30,573 nucleotides of DNA from CAZTGB01 sp964612965 (GTDB lineage: Bacteria; Patescibacteriota; Microgenomatia; UBA8517), in the NCBI GenBank assembly GCA_964612965.1, contig CAZTGB010000008.1, positions 1-30,573 of the forward strand. The letters are read 5' to 3'. Positions 23,924-30,573 of the stretch are shown in pieces (position 1 is the stretch's first letter; each line of letters starts with the position of its first letter). The notes below the pieces were generated by a model. The model was not told the origin of the DNA. It ran no database searches and was given only the letters and a program-made list of their open reading frames with translations. A program made the translations under genes and the position numbers.

Positions 23924-26198
23924 TTGCGATCCTCCTTTCTGCCTCATGAATAATCTCACGAGTTCTCACAACTACATCAGGATTAACTGAAATAGAAGTT
24001 ATTCCCCATTTAACAAGTTTTTCAACAAGATCAGGATACTGGCTAGGTGCTTGACCACAAATGGAAGACGTTACGCCGTATTTTGCGCATCGTTTTATAA
24101 CACGCCTTAATGCCCACGCAACAGCGGGGCTTCTCTCATCAAATTCTTGGGCAACCTCTGAATTATCACGATCCGTACCGGAAATAAGCATTGTTAAATC
24201 ATTACTTCCAATTGATATTCCATCTATTCCAATTTTAATAAAATCCTCAATTTGAATAATATTTACAGGAATTTCAACCATCATTAAAAATTTAAAATTA
24301 GTATCGCGAAATAGATCTTGGGTTGCAACAAGCCTGCGAACACGAGCAAGCTCAGCTGGGGACCTAACAAACGGAATCATTAGGTGAAGATTTTTATATT
24401 TTTTCCTAACTTCTCGGATTGCCTCGAGTTCTAAATTAAAAGCTTCGGGGTTATTAACATACCTAAAAGCCCCACGAAATCCAAGCATAGGATTTGGCTC
24501 CTCAGGCTCCCAAAATTTTCCGCCAGGAAGACTTCTATATTCATTTGTTTTAAAGTCTGTGGCTCGATATATGATTGGCTTTGGGTCAAACGCTTTACAA
24601 AAAGTGATTAAATCCTCAGTTAGCTTTTTTACAAAATGACCCTGCTTTTTAAGTTTAATTGCCTCTTTAGGATGAATACCGATATTAGCTATCATAAACT
24701 CAGCACGGAGTAGCCCCACACCATCAACATTCATTTTAGAGACTTTTCTAGCAAGTTCAGGCTCTGCTAAATTCACATAAACCTTTGTAGCAGTCTTCAG
24801 ATTCGAAGATTTTAGGTTGGTTGTCACTTTTGGAATTTCTGATACTTTTACATTCGACCCCATAAATATTTGTCCGGTAACTCCATTTACAGTAACAATT
24901 TGTCCTTCTTTAAGTTTGGTTGTTGCCTCACGAGTTCCAACCACAGCAGGGATTCCAAGTTCCCTTGATACAATTGCAGCATGAGAAGTTTGACCTCCCT
25001 GATCGGTTATTATGGCATTAGCTTTTTTCATGGCAGGAACATAATCAGGAGAAGTCATTGGAGCTACAAGTATATCGCCAGATCTAACTTTCCCAATTTC
25101 TTTAGGACTTTTAAGAATCTTGACAGGTCCAGTTCCAATTCCGGGTGATGCAGGCGCCCCAGTCAAAACTGGAGCCTCAGCAACTTTAAATTCTTTATTT
25201 TTACTATCGGAAGCTAATTTCTGCTCTTTTGTAGCAATTGTTGTAACTGGTCTGGTTTGAACAATATACAACTTTCCTTTTTCTCTCGCCCATTCTGTGT
25301 CCTGTGGAAAAAAATAATGCTTTTGAAGTTTATCTGAATATTCGGCCAAAGTAACAATTTCTTCATCTGTAATTTTCTGAGTATCTCGGATTCTTTGTGG
25401 AACTTCAATTTCGCGAGTTTCGACTCCCTTTTTAATCAGTTGAATATTCTGATCAGAAACCTCTTTCGAAAGAATATCAAAAGTTTCTTTTTGTACAACA
25501 TATTTATCAGGTACAACCGATCCCTGAACTATCATCTCTCCCAGTCCCCAAACAGATTCAATTATTATCCTGTCGCGGTCACCTGCTACAGGATCCATAG
25601 AAAACATTACCCCAGACACTTCACTCTGAACCATTTTTTGAACAACAACAGAAACTTTTACATTTTCGTGTTTAACTTTGTTCTCAACTCTATAAAAAAT
25701 TGATCGCTCAGTAAAAAGTGAAGCCCAGCATTCCTTTACTTTCTCCAAAACATTAGCTTCACCAGAAATATTAAGAAAAGAGGCCTGCTGCCCAGCAAAC
25801 GAAGTTCCAGGTGCATCCTCTGCCGTAGCACTTGAGCGAACAGCAACAAGTGCCTTCTTAAAAACTCCAGAGAGTTTTTTGTAATTATTAATAACTTCCT
25901 GTCCAACCTCATCCGGAATTTTGCTATTAACTATTAATTTTTGAATTTTTCTTGAAGCTGAATTAAGTTGAACTGGATCGTTAACATCAGTTGAGTTTAG
26001 TGTTTGATAAATTTTATCAACTATTCCATTTTCAGATAAAAACTGGTCATAAGCATGAATCGTAACAGCAAATCCAGGAGGGACAGGAAAACCAGCCTTA
26101 GTCATTTCTCCTAAGTTAGCATTTTTTCCACCAACCAAGGCAACATCTCCTTTATCAATATCGCGAATGTTGACAACAAGTAAGTTTTGGGCAGACAT
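23916..26198 (-). CDS. ppsA: Phosphoenolpyruvate synthase
   Basis: Makes PEP from pyruvate and ATP with release of AMP and phosphate; 760 residues. The N-terminal nucleotide-binding domain (about 1-325) has VGGKNANLGEM, PPGFAVT, RSSATAEDAPGTSFAGQQ and the ATP-grasp-like VSGVMFSMDP. The phospho-histidine swivelling domain has H406 in GGQTSHAAIVSRELG. The C-terminal TIM-barrel PEP/pyruvate domain ends with SICGQAPSQYPDL (catalytic C714) and ITSISVNPD. It is the first enzyme of a ppsA-eno-gpmI set, and the 8-base overlap with eno suggests coupled expression. Sequence near 150-180 and PVTT endings fit PpsA better than pyruvate phosphate dikinase. Confidence 0.95.
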   Translation of the reverse strand: MSAQNLLVVNIRDIDKGDVALVGGKNANLGEMTKAGFPVPPGFAVTIHAYDQFLSENGIVDKIYQTLNSTDVNDPVQLNSASRKIQKLIVNSKIPDEVGQEVINNYKKLSGVFKKALVAVRSSATAEDAPGTSFAGQQASFLNISGEANVLEKVKECWASLFTERSIFYRVENKVKHENVKVSVVVQKMVQSEVSGVMFSMDPVAGDRDRIIIESVWGLGEMIVQGSVVPDKYVVQKETFDILSKEVSDQNIQLIKKGVETREIEVPQRIRDTQKITDEEIVTLAEYSDKLQKHYFFPQDTEWAREKGKLYIVQTRPVTTIATKEQKLASDSKNKEFKVAEAPVLTGAPASPGIGTGPVKILKSPKEIGKVRSGDILVAPMTSPDYVPAMKKANAIITDQGGQTSHAAIVSRELGIPAVVGTREATTKLKEGQIVTVNGVTGQIFMGSNVKVSEIPKVTTNLKSSNLKTATKVYVNLAEPELARKVSKMNVDGVGLLRAEFMIANIGIHPKEAIKLKKQGHFVKKLTEDLITFCKAFDPKPIIYRATDFKTNEYRSLPGGKFWEPEEPNPMLGFRGAFRYVNNPEAFNLELEAIREVRKKYKNLHLMIPFVRSPAELARVRRLVATQDLFRDTNFKFLMMVEIPVNIIQIEDFIKIGIDGISIGSNDLTMLISGTDRDNSEVAQEFDERSPAVAWALRRVIKRCAKYGVTSSICGQAPSQYPDLVEKLVKWGITSISVNPDVVVRTREIIHEAERRIANG

Positions 26199-26226
26199 AC
26201 TATATCCAATATATCAAAAAGAAAGT

Positions 26227-27249
26227 TTAATTAATAGGATTGCTAAGAGCTTCTTTAAGTTTAAGTATCCAAGGCTCAGGCCCTGGATCCTCACCTCTTA
26301 ACTCAGAAAGGTAAAGTCCTACCCAAGCACAGTAGTGAGCAAGTTCTAAAGCCTGGGAAAGAATGGTTGAGCCTTTAAGGAAATAAGAAAAATAGGATAA
26401 TCCCTGTTCATCAAATATTTTCTTAGTTATATTAAATCTTTTAGCGACTCTTATGTGAACTAGTCTACTTTCAAAGAAAAGGTATTTGAATTTTTCACGA
26501 ACAAAATCCGGTTTTTGAGTAGCCTCAATTAATACATGGTTAACCTCAGGAAAATCAAAGAAAAGGGTAAATACTCGCCCCAATTCACAAATTGCATTAC
26601 GTCCTGCATTAAGTGCACCCAAAAAAGGTCTACCACAAAATAGGACCGGCACGCTTTCGCTTAGTAAATTCGCCATTTTTTGTACATCCCAAGTTTTTCG
26701 AATTTCTACAAGTTCACCAAGTGCTTTATTTAACTCTTCTCTTGAAACTTTTATAATTCCAACTTTATTTAAAACCCCAGCCAAAGCACCAAATGATACT
26801 CCAAGTCCAGACTTTGGAAATCTTGAAGGATTAGTTTCCTGATCAGTAATAACAGCTCCTGCTATCTCTCCCGCATCTATCATTTCTTTTAATTTACCCC
26901 CCGTGGTAACGGCTATAATTTTAGCACCAACCTTTTTAGCTTCTTCAACTGAAGATAGTGTTTCTTCAGTATTTCCTGAGTATGAATTTGCTATAAACAA
27001 CGTTTCACTATCTACCCACGAGGGTAGACCATAGTCATTGTGAATATCAATGTCGAGAGGAACTTTAAAATTTTCCTCATAAATCCCTTCAAGCATTTTA
27101 GCAGCATTAGATGAGCCCCCCATTCCGCCAATTACAACAGCCTTCGGCCTAAATTCTGCAATATTTGAGTTCATTACCTCATCGAAAGATTTCAAAACTT
27201 GTTCAGGAAAGAGTTCTAATGAATCCTTTATATTTAATGAATCTTTCAT
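26227..27249 (-). CDS. Bifunctional phosphoglucose/phosphomannose isomerase (SIS domain)
   Basis: Interconverts fructose-6-phosphate with glucose-6-phosphate and probably mannose-6-phosphate; 340 residues, typical for the archaeal/bacterial bifunctional family. The SIS domain starts VVIGGMGGSSNAAKML (about 38-53) and the sugar-phosphate loop is NSYSGNTEET (88-97). Later the family motifs RNAICELGR, FPEVNHVLIEA (catalytic-site His) and a C-terminal LAHYCAWVGLYLSELRGEDPGPEPWI follow. It lies 28 bases upstream of ppsA and downstream of the HAD phosphatase. This context fits hexose-phosphate metabolism for cell-surface sugars. Specificity for glucose or mannose cannot be fixed from sequence alone. 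Confidence 0.9.
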   Translation of the reverse strand: MKDSLNIKDSLELFPEQVLKSFDEVMNSNIAEFRPKAVVIGGMGGSSNAAKMLEGIYEENFKVPLDIDIHNDYGLPSWVDSETLFIANSYSGNTEETLSSVEEAKKVGAKIIAVTTGGKLKEMIDAGEIAGAVITDQETNPSRFPKSGLGVSFGALAGVLNKVGIIKVSREELNKALGELVEIRKTWDVQKMANLLSESVPVLFCGRPFLGALNAGRNAICELGRVFTLFFDFPEVNHVLIEATQKPDFVREKFKYLFFESRLVHIRVAKRFNITKKIFDEQGLSYFSYFLKGSTILSQALELAHYCAWVGLYLSELRGEDPGPEPWILKLKEALSNPIN

Positions 27250-27293
27250 AATTTATTTCAAGCTTTGCTTATAATTTACTTCAACCTAGATAT

Positions 27294-28079
27294 TTATTTT
27301 GACAACCTCAAAAGTGTTTCTATTATTTCAAATCCTCCAAGTTCTTCATTCCCTTCCGTATAATAATCAGCCTGAATTGATACTTTATCAGTTGTAACTC
27401 CAATTCCTGCCGCATCAATCATTGATTTATCGTTTACACCATTTCCACTTGCCATAGTCTGGTGAATTCCAATTCCAAGTTCTTTTGCTAAAAACTTAAT
27501 TGATTGCCCTTTATCCAAAATTTTTGGTGCGATGTCAAATGCCTCTCCATTCCATAGACAATAAAATTCATTCTCAGGATCTCGCGCCTTCATTACCTCA
27601 TAAACCTCAGGAAGTTCGCGGGATGCATGAAGAGTTATTAAAAACTGTTTAAGTTCAAAATCGGCCATTTCAGGTTTATTTCCTATTAATTCATTTAGAT
27701 CATTCTTTATATTCTTCATCTTATCTAAATATTTACGCTCAAACTTCTTGTTCTGAATTAACTCCCCATTCATCAAGGTGAATATCCCAATTTCACTAAT
27801 TAAAGCAAAGTTATCCCACAATAAATCATTAAAAACATCTGTTAAATAAAGTGAGCTTCGACCTGAACAAATTGCCACAAAGTATTTTTCTTTGAGTTTG
27901 GCTAAAGCAACCTTCATTTCATGAGTTAAGTTGTTTGTACTAACTGTAAACTTAGTTTTATCAGAAGTTTTAATCTCTTCAATCTGAGTTCCTTTTTTAA
28001 TAGTTACTCCATCGACATCAAAAACTACGAGTTTAAGGTTTGCTAAATCACTACGAGTTAATTGACTTAAGGGTTTCAC
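27294..28079 (-). CDS. HAD-superfamily phosphatase (class IIB-like)
   Basis: 261 residues. HAD motif I is VVFDVDGVTI (nucleophile D21, acid D23), motif II ICSGRSS (about 75), and motif IV ASGNGVNDKSMIDAAGIGV near 216-234, with a C2-type cap between. This pattern is that of Cof-like sugar phosphatases and phosphomannomutase-type HADs. Its position between the holA-like gene (4-base gap) and the phosphoglucose/phosphomannose isomerase gene suggests a sugar phosphate substrate. The exact substrate is unknown. Confidence 0.82.
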   Translation of the reverse strand: MKPLSQLTRSDLANLKLVVFDVDGVTIKKGTQIEEIKTSDKTKFTVSTNNLTHEMKVALAKLKEKYFVAICSGRSSLYLTDVFNDLLWDNFALISEIGIFTLMNGELIQNKKFERKYLDKMKNIKNDLNELIGNKPEMADFELKQFLITLHASRELPEVYEVMKARDPENEFYCLWNGEAFDIAPKILDKGQSIKFLAKELGIGIHQTMASGNGVNDKSMIDAAGIGVTTDKVSIQADYYTEGNEELGGFEIIETLLRLSK

Positions 28080-28083
28080 CTAG

Positions 28084-28701
28084 TCAGTGTATATACTTAA
28101 CGAAGAGTAGGTCAAGTGACGATGTTAAATCTGTTTTTCCAGTTTTAACTTCAACATCAATTCTTGCAAGTTCTTCCAAAATTATTTTTAATTCGCCCTC
28201 AGTATATTTATCTGACTGCTTCTTAAGTTTTGAAACTTGCCAAGATTGATAAGGTAAGCTCTTAGAATCAATTTTAATCCAATAAAGATCCCGTATTCTT
28301 TTGCTTATTAATGCAAATATAAACTCTATTGGTTCATTTTTAATTAACTCATGTAGTGTCGAGAGTTGTAGAGTATCTAAGAAATTCCAAATTATTTTTG
28401 GTAGATCATATTTTTCAACTTTGGATTCTTTTGGAAATGTTTTAAGAACTGTTTGGCCAATACTTGAAGTTTCATAAACTACTAAAGTTCCTGGAATTTT
28501 AGAAAGCGTGTTTAATATTTTTTTTGTTAGAAGTTTAATATCACGAATAACTATCAATCTTTCAACTCCAAATAAAGATGGGGTGGCTGAAACTTCATCA
28601 TATAAAATCTCCCAGTTCCTTTTTTTTGCCTCATCAATAAATTTAGTTAGCCGTAAGTATGACTTCTGAGTGTCATCTCCGTGAAGAATTATAATTTTCA
28701 T
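28084..28701 (-). CDS. holA: DNA polymerase III delta subunit-like protein, short form
   Basis: 205 residues against about 330 for HolA. The N-terminus (MKIIILHGDDTQKSYLRLTKFIDEAKKRNW, then a region like the Walker fold without a P-loop) and the C-terminal helical domain (YQSWQVSKLKKQSDKYTEGELKIILEELARIDVEVKTGKTDLTSSLDLLF) are characteristic of delta. The latter includes the conserved W..KL, LARIDVEVKTG and LDLL positions. The middle, including the AAA lid region, is shortened. Delta opens the sliding clamp in the clamp-loader complex. It is the fourth gene of the ruvC-led run. Likely a divergent but functional HolA. Confidence 0.72.
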   Translation of the reverse strand: MKIIILHGDDTQKSYLRLTKFIDEAKKRNWEILYDEVSATPSLFGVERLIVIRDIKLLTKKILNTLSKIPGTLVVYETSSIGQTVLKTFPKESKVEKYDLPKIIWNFLDTLQLSTLHELIKNEPIEFIFALISKRIRDLYWIKIDSKSLPYQSWQVSKLKKQSDKYTEGELKIILEELARIDVEVKTGKTDLTSSLDLLFVKYIH

Positions 28702-28718
28702 AATATTATTTAAATAAT

Positions 28719-29138
28719 TTAACCATTCGACTTATAATAGTTGTTATATAATTTTTCAAGTTTATCATGAAAGCTCCCTTTTTTATGTTTTGTATGGGCA
28801 ACTAAAGCCCCAGAAAAGTTTTTTGGAATATGGGTTAGTTCATGCAAGATAACTTTATCCTGATTACGAGTATCAAGTTTGTCAAAATGCTCTGCCAAAA
28901 CTTCAATAATGTATGCAGGTTCCACCCCAAGTGACCTCTGCCAAAGCCTGGGAAGTCCCCAAGTTCTTGCATATGCTCTCGCTTTTGAATTATTGGAGCG
29001 AAAAAAGAAGATTCTCTCAAACAAAATCCAGTCCATCTCAAGCCTAAGTATTAAACTCTCAGCCCGCTTTTTAATATCGTGAGCTTCTTCCCAATCAATC
29101 GGTTTTAAAGACTTCCGCCCCTTCGCGAACCATCTCAT
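28719..29138 (-). CDS. Putative zinc metallopeptidase with HELTH motif
   Basis: 139 residues. The zinc motif is HELTH (99-103), with a downstream cluster H115, H118 and H124 in FSGALVAHTKHKKGSFHDK that may supply the third ligand. Upstream the conserved segments are IDWEEAHDIKKRAESLI, RSNNSKARAYARTWGLPRLWQ and PAYIIEVLAEHFDKL. This is the small putative (phage-type) metallopeptidase family known from archaea and Patescibacteria, with HELxHIP signature. No signal peptide, so it is cytoplasmic. The substrate is unknown. The start overlaps the EF-Tu-like gene by 44 bases. Confidence 0.8.
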   Translation of the reverse strand: MRWFAKGRKSLKPIDWEEAHDIKKRAESLILRLEMDWILFERIFFFRSNNSKARAYARTWGLPRLWQRSLGVEPAYIIEVLAEHFDKLDTRNQDKVILHELTHIPKNFSGALVAHTKHKKGSFHDKLEKLYNNYYKSNG

Positions 29139-29352
29139 TAGTTTTTAATCCTACCACATCTCCGCGAGCGGCGGAATCCACTTTTTTGTGTTCTATCTGA
29201 ATTGACTCCACAGTCTCTTCAAACAAATCTTCACCACCTCTAACAAATTTGATTTTATCACCTAACGAAAGTGTTCCATCAAGCTCCACAATAGCTACAC
29301 CTATTTTATCGTAAAAATGGACAACTTTACCTACTTTAAACAATATCCTCAC
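29095..29352 (-). CDS. EF-Tu domain 2-like mini-protein
   Basis: 85 residues forming a single beta-barrel like domain 2 of translational GTPases. The recognisable pattern is KVGKVVHFYDKIGVAIVEL, then LSLGDKIKF, VESIQIEHKKVDSAARGDVVGLKT. The GTPase domain is absent. Similar stand-alone domains occur in archaea and Patescibacteria, with unproven function. Start uncertain: GTG 29352 (overlapping ruvC by 17 bases) or TTG 29343. It lies between ruvC and the metallopeptidase gene and overlaps both. Confidence 0.8.
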   Translation of the reverse strand: MRILFKVGKVVHFYDKIGVAIVELDGTLSLGDKIKFVRGGEDLFEETVESIQIEHKKVDSAARGDVVGLKTNEMVREGAEVFKTD

Positions 29353-29836
29353 CCCCTTTTAGTACATGTGTCATGGCAATAGCAAGTGCATCGGCTGCAT
29401 TATCAAAATGGGTCTTTTTATGTGCCGCACTTTTTACAAAATTGCCGAGTAACTTTCTAATGGCTACCTGAACATCTTTTTTCTTGGCACGTCCACTTCC
29501 TGTAATCATTTTTTTAATAGTTCCCGGGGCATATTCAACAACACGAACTTTGGCGTGAGAAGCAGCTAAAAGCATCACGCCTTGAGCCTGTCCCACAGCA
29601 ATTGCGGTTTTGGCATTACTAGAAAAAAATATCTTCTCCATTACAAATAAATCAGGAGAATACTTCTTAAGGATGCTTAATGTTTCTTTATGAATAAATT
29701 CAAGTCTATTTTCTTTGAAGCCATCTTTGTTGGTCTCAATTAACCCCCACTTAATTACTTTTGTTCCCTCTCCATTATTTTCAACTAGCCCATATCCAGT
29801 GGTTGCTGTCCCCGGATCAATACCAAGTATTAACAT
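29336..29836 (-). CDS. ruvC: Holliday junction resolvase RuvC
   Basis: 166 residues; resolves Holliday junctions during recombination. RNase H-like fold with D7 (LGIDPGTATTGYG), E67 (FVMEKIFF), and a C-terminal acidic segment HFDNAADALAIA (about 143-154). The GQAQG motif at 82-86 (VGQAQGVMLL) is present. It is the first gene of the minus-strand run ending with gpmI; ruvA and ruvB are not in this window. A TATAAT box (29845-29850) is 8 bases before the ATG. Confidence 0.94.
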   Translation of the reverse strand: MLILGIDPGTATTGYGLVENNGEGTKVIKWGLIETNKDGFKENRLEFIHKETLSILKKYSPDLFVMEKIFFSSNAKTAIAVGQAQGVMLLAASHAKVRVVEYAPGTIKKMITGSGRAKKKDVQVAIRKLLGNFVKSAAHKKTHFDNAADALAIAMTHVLKGGEDIV

Positions 29837-29844
29837 GTAAGTTC

Positions 29845-29850
29845 ATTATA
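29845..29850 (-). promoter_or_regulatory. ruvC -10 box (near-leaderless start)
   Basis: TATAAT on the minus strand, with 8 bases to the ATG at 29836. The transcription start would be within 1-2 bases of the start codon. No good -35 is visible; the preceding 29870-29915 region is part of a hairpin. Confidence 0.5.
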
Positions 29851-29869
29851 TACCTCAATAAAATGGAAA

Positions 29870-30080
29870 GGACAGGCAGCTTCTGTTTATAAAAAACAAC
29901 AGTAGTTGCCTGCCCTAAAATTATCCAAACTGTCGCCGAAGCAACCAACATGTCCGCAAGGCCCGCTAGACAATGTAGTCACATCAGCGACAGAGTTATG
30001 TGCATGAGTGCCCTTGGTCGTCGCTCCTCTGGGGAGAAGCTAATCCGCGGGTGCCAACCTGGCCCTTACACTCATGCACA
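29870..30080 (-). ncRNA. Candidate structured RNA of three hairpins
   Basis: The 245 bases between ruvC and tRNA-Gly hold no gene but contain three strong inverted repeats. Reading the minus strand from the tRNA: TGTGCATGAGTG (30069-30080) pairs perfectly with CACTCATGCACA (29999-30010) and encloses about 58 bases with an inner CTCC/GGAG pair. CTGTCGC/GCGACAG (29987-29993 with 29930-29936) encloses an ACATGTC/GACAATGT pair. GGGCAGGCA/TGCCTGTCC (about 29870-29915) has a nested CTGTT/AACAG and is followed by a T-rich stretch. G+C is higher than around it. No match to RNase P, tmRNA, SRP or 6S consensus was recognised. Strand is inferred from the tRNA-Gly promoter and the T-rich end. Confidence 0.55.
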
Positions 30081-30082
30081 AG

Positions 30083-30153
30083 CGCCCGTGATGGGGTTCG
30101 AACCCATGACCCCACATTGGAAATGTGGTGCTCTCCCACTGAGCTACACGGGA
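30083..30153 (-). tRNA. tRNA-Gly (anticodon TCC), non-canonical acceptor end
   Basis: On the minus strand: acceptor TCCCGTG/CACGGGC with six pairs and a T1:C72 mismatch, D-stem GCTC/GAGC, anticodon stem CCACA/TGTGG closing loop TTTCCAA (anticodon TCC), T-arm ATGGG-TTCGAAC-CCCAT, and discriminator G. The other TCC tRNA-Gly (4991) has G1:C72 and discriminator T. No CCA is encoded. Fold is confident; glycine charging is less so. Confidence 0.85.
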
Positions 30154-30164
30154 CTCATACCGGA

Positions 30165-30193
30165 ATAATACAAAATATTATTCCATTAATCAA
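30165..30193 (-). promoter_or_regulatory. Promoter of tRNA-Gly and the structured RNA
   Basis: On the minus strand: TTGATT (30188-30193), 17-base spacer, TATTAT (30165-30170). The start is predicted near 30158, 5 bases before the tRNA. An inverted repeat GGAATAATA/TATTATTCC (30162-30184) spans the -10 and spacer. Confidence 0.6.
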
Positions 30194-30209
30194 TGAATTT
30201 AGTTTGTGG

Positions 30210-30467
30210 TTATTTCTTCTTACTTTTTTTTGAAGTTTCTTTCGAAAAGAGATAAATATACAAAATATCAAGAATTCCCAATGTGTTAACTATTAAAAGT
30301 ACTATAAACCAAATTTTATCTTCTCGTCTTGCTGCCTTCCAAAGTGCGTATCCTTTCCAAACGATTGTCCAAATAACCAATGGGGCTAGAAATAAACCGA
30401 AAATACCGTCCATTCCTCCTCCCCACATATTTCCTCCGTTATTAAATAAAAAATTTCTATACATCAT
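30210..30467 (-). CDS. DUF5652 family small membrane protein
   Basis: 85 residues with two transmembrane helices (about 21-43 and 50-74) joined by a short KAARREDK turn, and a lysine-rich tail. The core PLVIWTIVWKGYALWKAARREDKIWFIVLLIVNTLGILDILYIYLF is characteristic of DUF5652, a family common in Patescibacteria. Function unknown. GGTGAG lies 5 bases before the first ATG. The ATG overlaps the TGA of the upstream gene fragment (ATGA), indicating coupling. Confidence 0.87.
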   Translation of the reverse strand: MMYRNFLFNNGGNMWGGGMDGIFGLFLAPLVIWTIVWKGYALWKAARREDKIWFIVLLIVNTLGILDILYIYLFSKETSKKSKKK

Positions 30468-30573
30468 GTATTCTCACCTTCTTTCATATAATTTTCCTCA
30501 ACTTGTTTCCAATTAACCACATTCCACCAATTTTTTATATATTTAGCCTTTTGCCATCTATACTGTACGTAGT
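30464..30573 (-). CDS. 3' end of an unidentified gene (cut by the window edge)
   Basis: On the minus strand one frame is open from the window edge to a TGA at 30464-30466, giving 35 residues rich in Trp, Lys and Tyr (QYRWQKAKYIKNWWNVVNWK...). The other two frames are stopped. The TGA overlaps the ATG of the DUF5652 gene as ATGA, the coupling pattern seen at secG, which supports a real gene. Too short to identify. Confidence 0.5.
   Translation of the reverse strand, partial: YVQYRWQKAKYIKNWWNVVNWKQVEENYMKEGENT

Noticed and set aside
29870..30080. The hairpin region as tmRNA, RNase P RNA, SRP RNA or 6S RNA
   Set aside because: None of the conserved sequence blocks I know for these RNAs is visible, and the adjacent tRNA has a full anticodon arm, unlike tmRNA.
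30083..30153. Gly tRNA that recodes UGA, as in some Patescibacteria
   Set aside because: The anticodon is TCC, not TCA, and genes here end normally with TGA (for example the EF-Tu-like gene and the fragment at 30464).
29950..30233. Open frames on the plus strand over the hairpin region and tRNA-Gly
   Set aside because: They read through the antisense of a tRNA and inverted repeats, and have no ribosome site or known domain.

Overview
The window reads like a stretch of chromosome from an ultra-small, host-dependent bacterium of the Candidate Phyla Radiation (Patescibacteria), most likely in or near Microgenomates. This is inferred from gene content and is not a database result. The signs are A+T-rich DNA, very tight gene packing with many short overlaps, shortened versions of core proteins (UvrC without its C-terminal HhH region, a 205-residue DNA polymerase III delta), families frequent in these bacteria (DUF5652, an EF-Tu domain-2-like mini-protein, a HELTH metallopeptidase, a single-motif LAGLIDADG/HTH protein), and a DRG-type GTPase otherwise typical of archaea and eukaryotes. 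TGA is used as an ordinary stop. There is no mobile-element transposase, CRISPR array or phage structural gene. A 10-base run of N marks a scaffold gap inside uvrA.

Layout. 1-1850: tRNA-Arg(TCT), a GC-rich palindromic repeat cluster, the DRG GTPase (minus), then a tRNA cluster, Arg(TCG), a tRNA-Leu remnant fused to a hairpin, Leu(TAA) and Pro(TGG). 1852-4230 (minus): a two-component pair, a MASE1-PAS histidine kinase and a stand-alone receiver. 4310-5918: an HTH/LAGLIDADG-like gene whose 3' end runs into tRNA-Gly(TCC), then an incomplete endonuclease/exonuclease/phosphatase gene with a G7 tract at its stop. 5929-8242: a LytR_C membrane protein, tRNA-His, an unknown 127-residue protein, and obg. 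8225-13305 (minus): transglutaminase-like exoprotein, short UvrC, a four-helix membrane protein, SecG and an orphan peptide-binding protein.

13320-14690: a small, apparently GC-richer membrane-protein gene with its own consensus promoter, a coiled-coil protein, and a DUF4258/DUF2283 pair that looks like a toxin-antitoxin module. 14733-21048: uvrA and uvrB (minus) diverge from lexA and a DedA gene (plus). With uvrC this gives the full excision-repair set plus the SOS repressor in one window.

21010-29836 (minus): one compact run ruvC, EF-Tu-like, metallopeptidase, holA-like, HAD phosphatase, phosphoglucose/phosphomannose isomerase, ppsA, eno, gpmI. PpsA, enolase and phosphoglycerate mutase form a continuous pyruvate-PEP-2PG-3PG path, and the isomerase links it to hexose phosphates. 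29837-30573: three strong inverted repeats that look like an unannotated structured RNA, directly 3' of a non-canonical tRNA-Gly, then a DUF5652 membrane protein and the end of another gene.

Several genes (lexA, ruvC, the 127-residue gene, the HTH gene) have a -10 box only 6-13 bases before the start codon. This suggests leaderless or nearly leaderless mRNAs. The strongest candidates for something undescribed are the 29870-30080 structured element, the permuted-looking EEP fragment beside tRNA-Gly, and the tRNA-Leu remnant hairpin.
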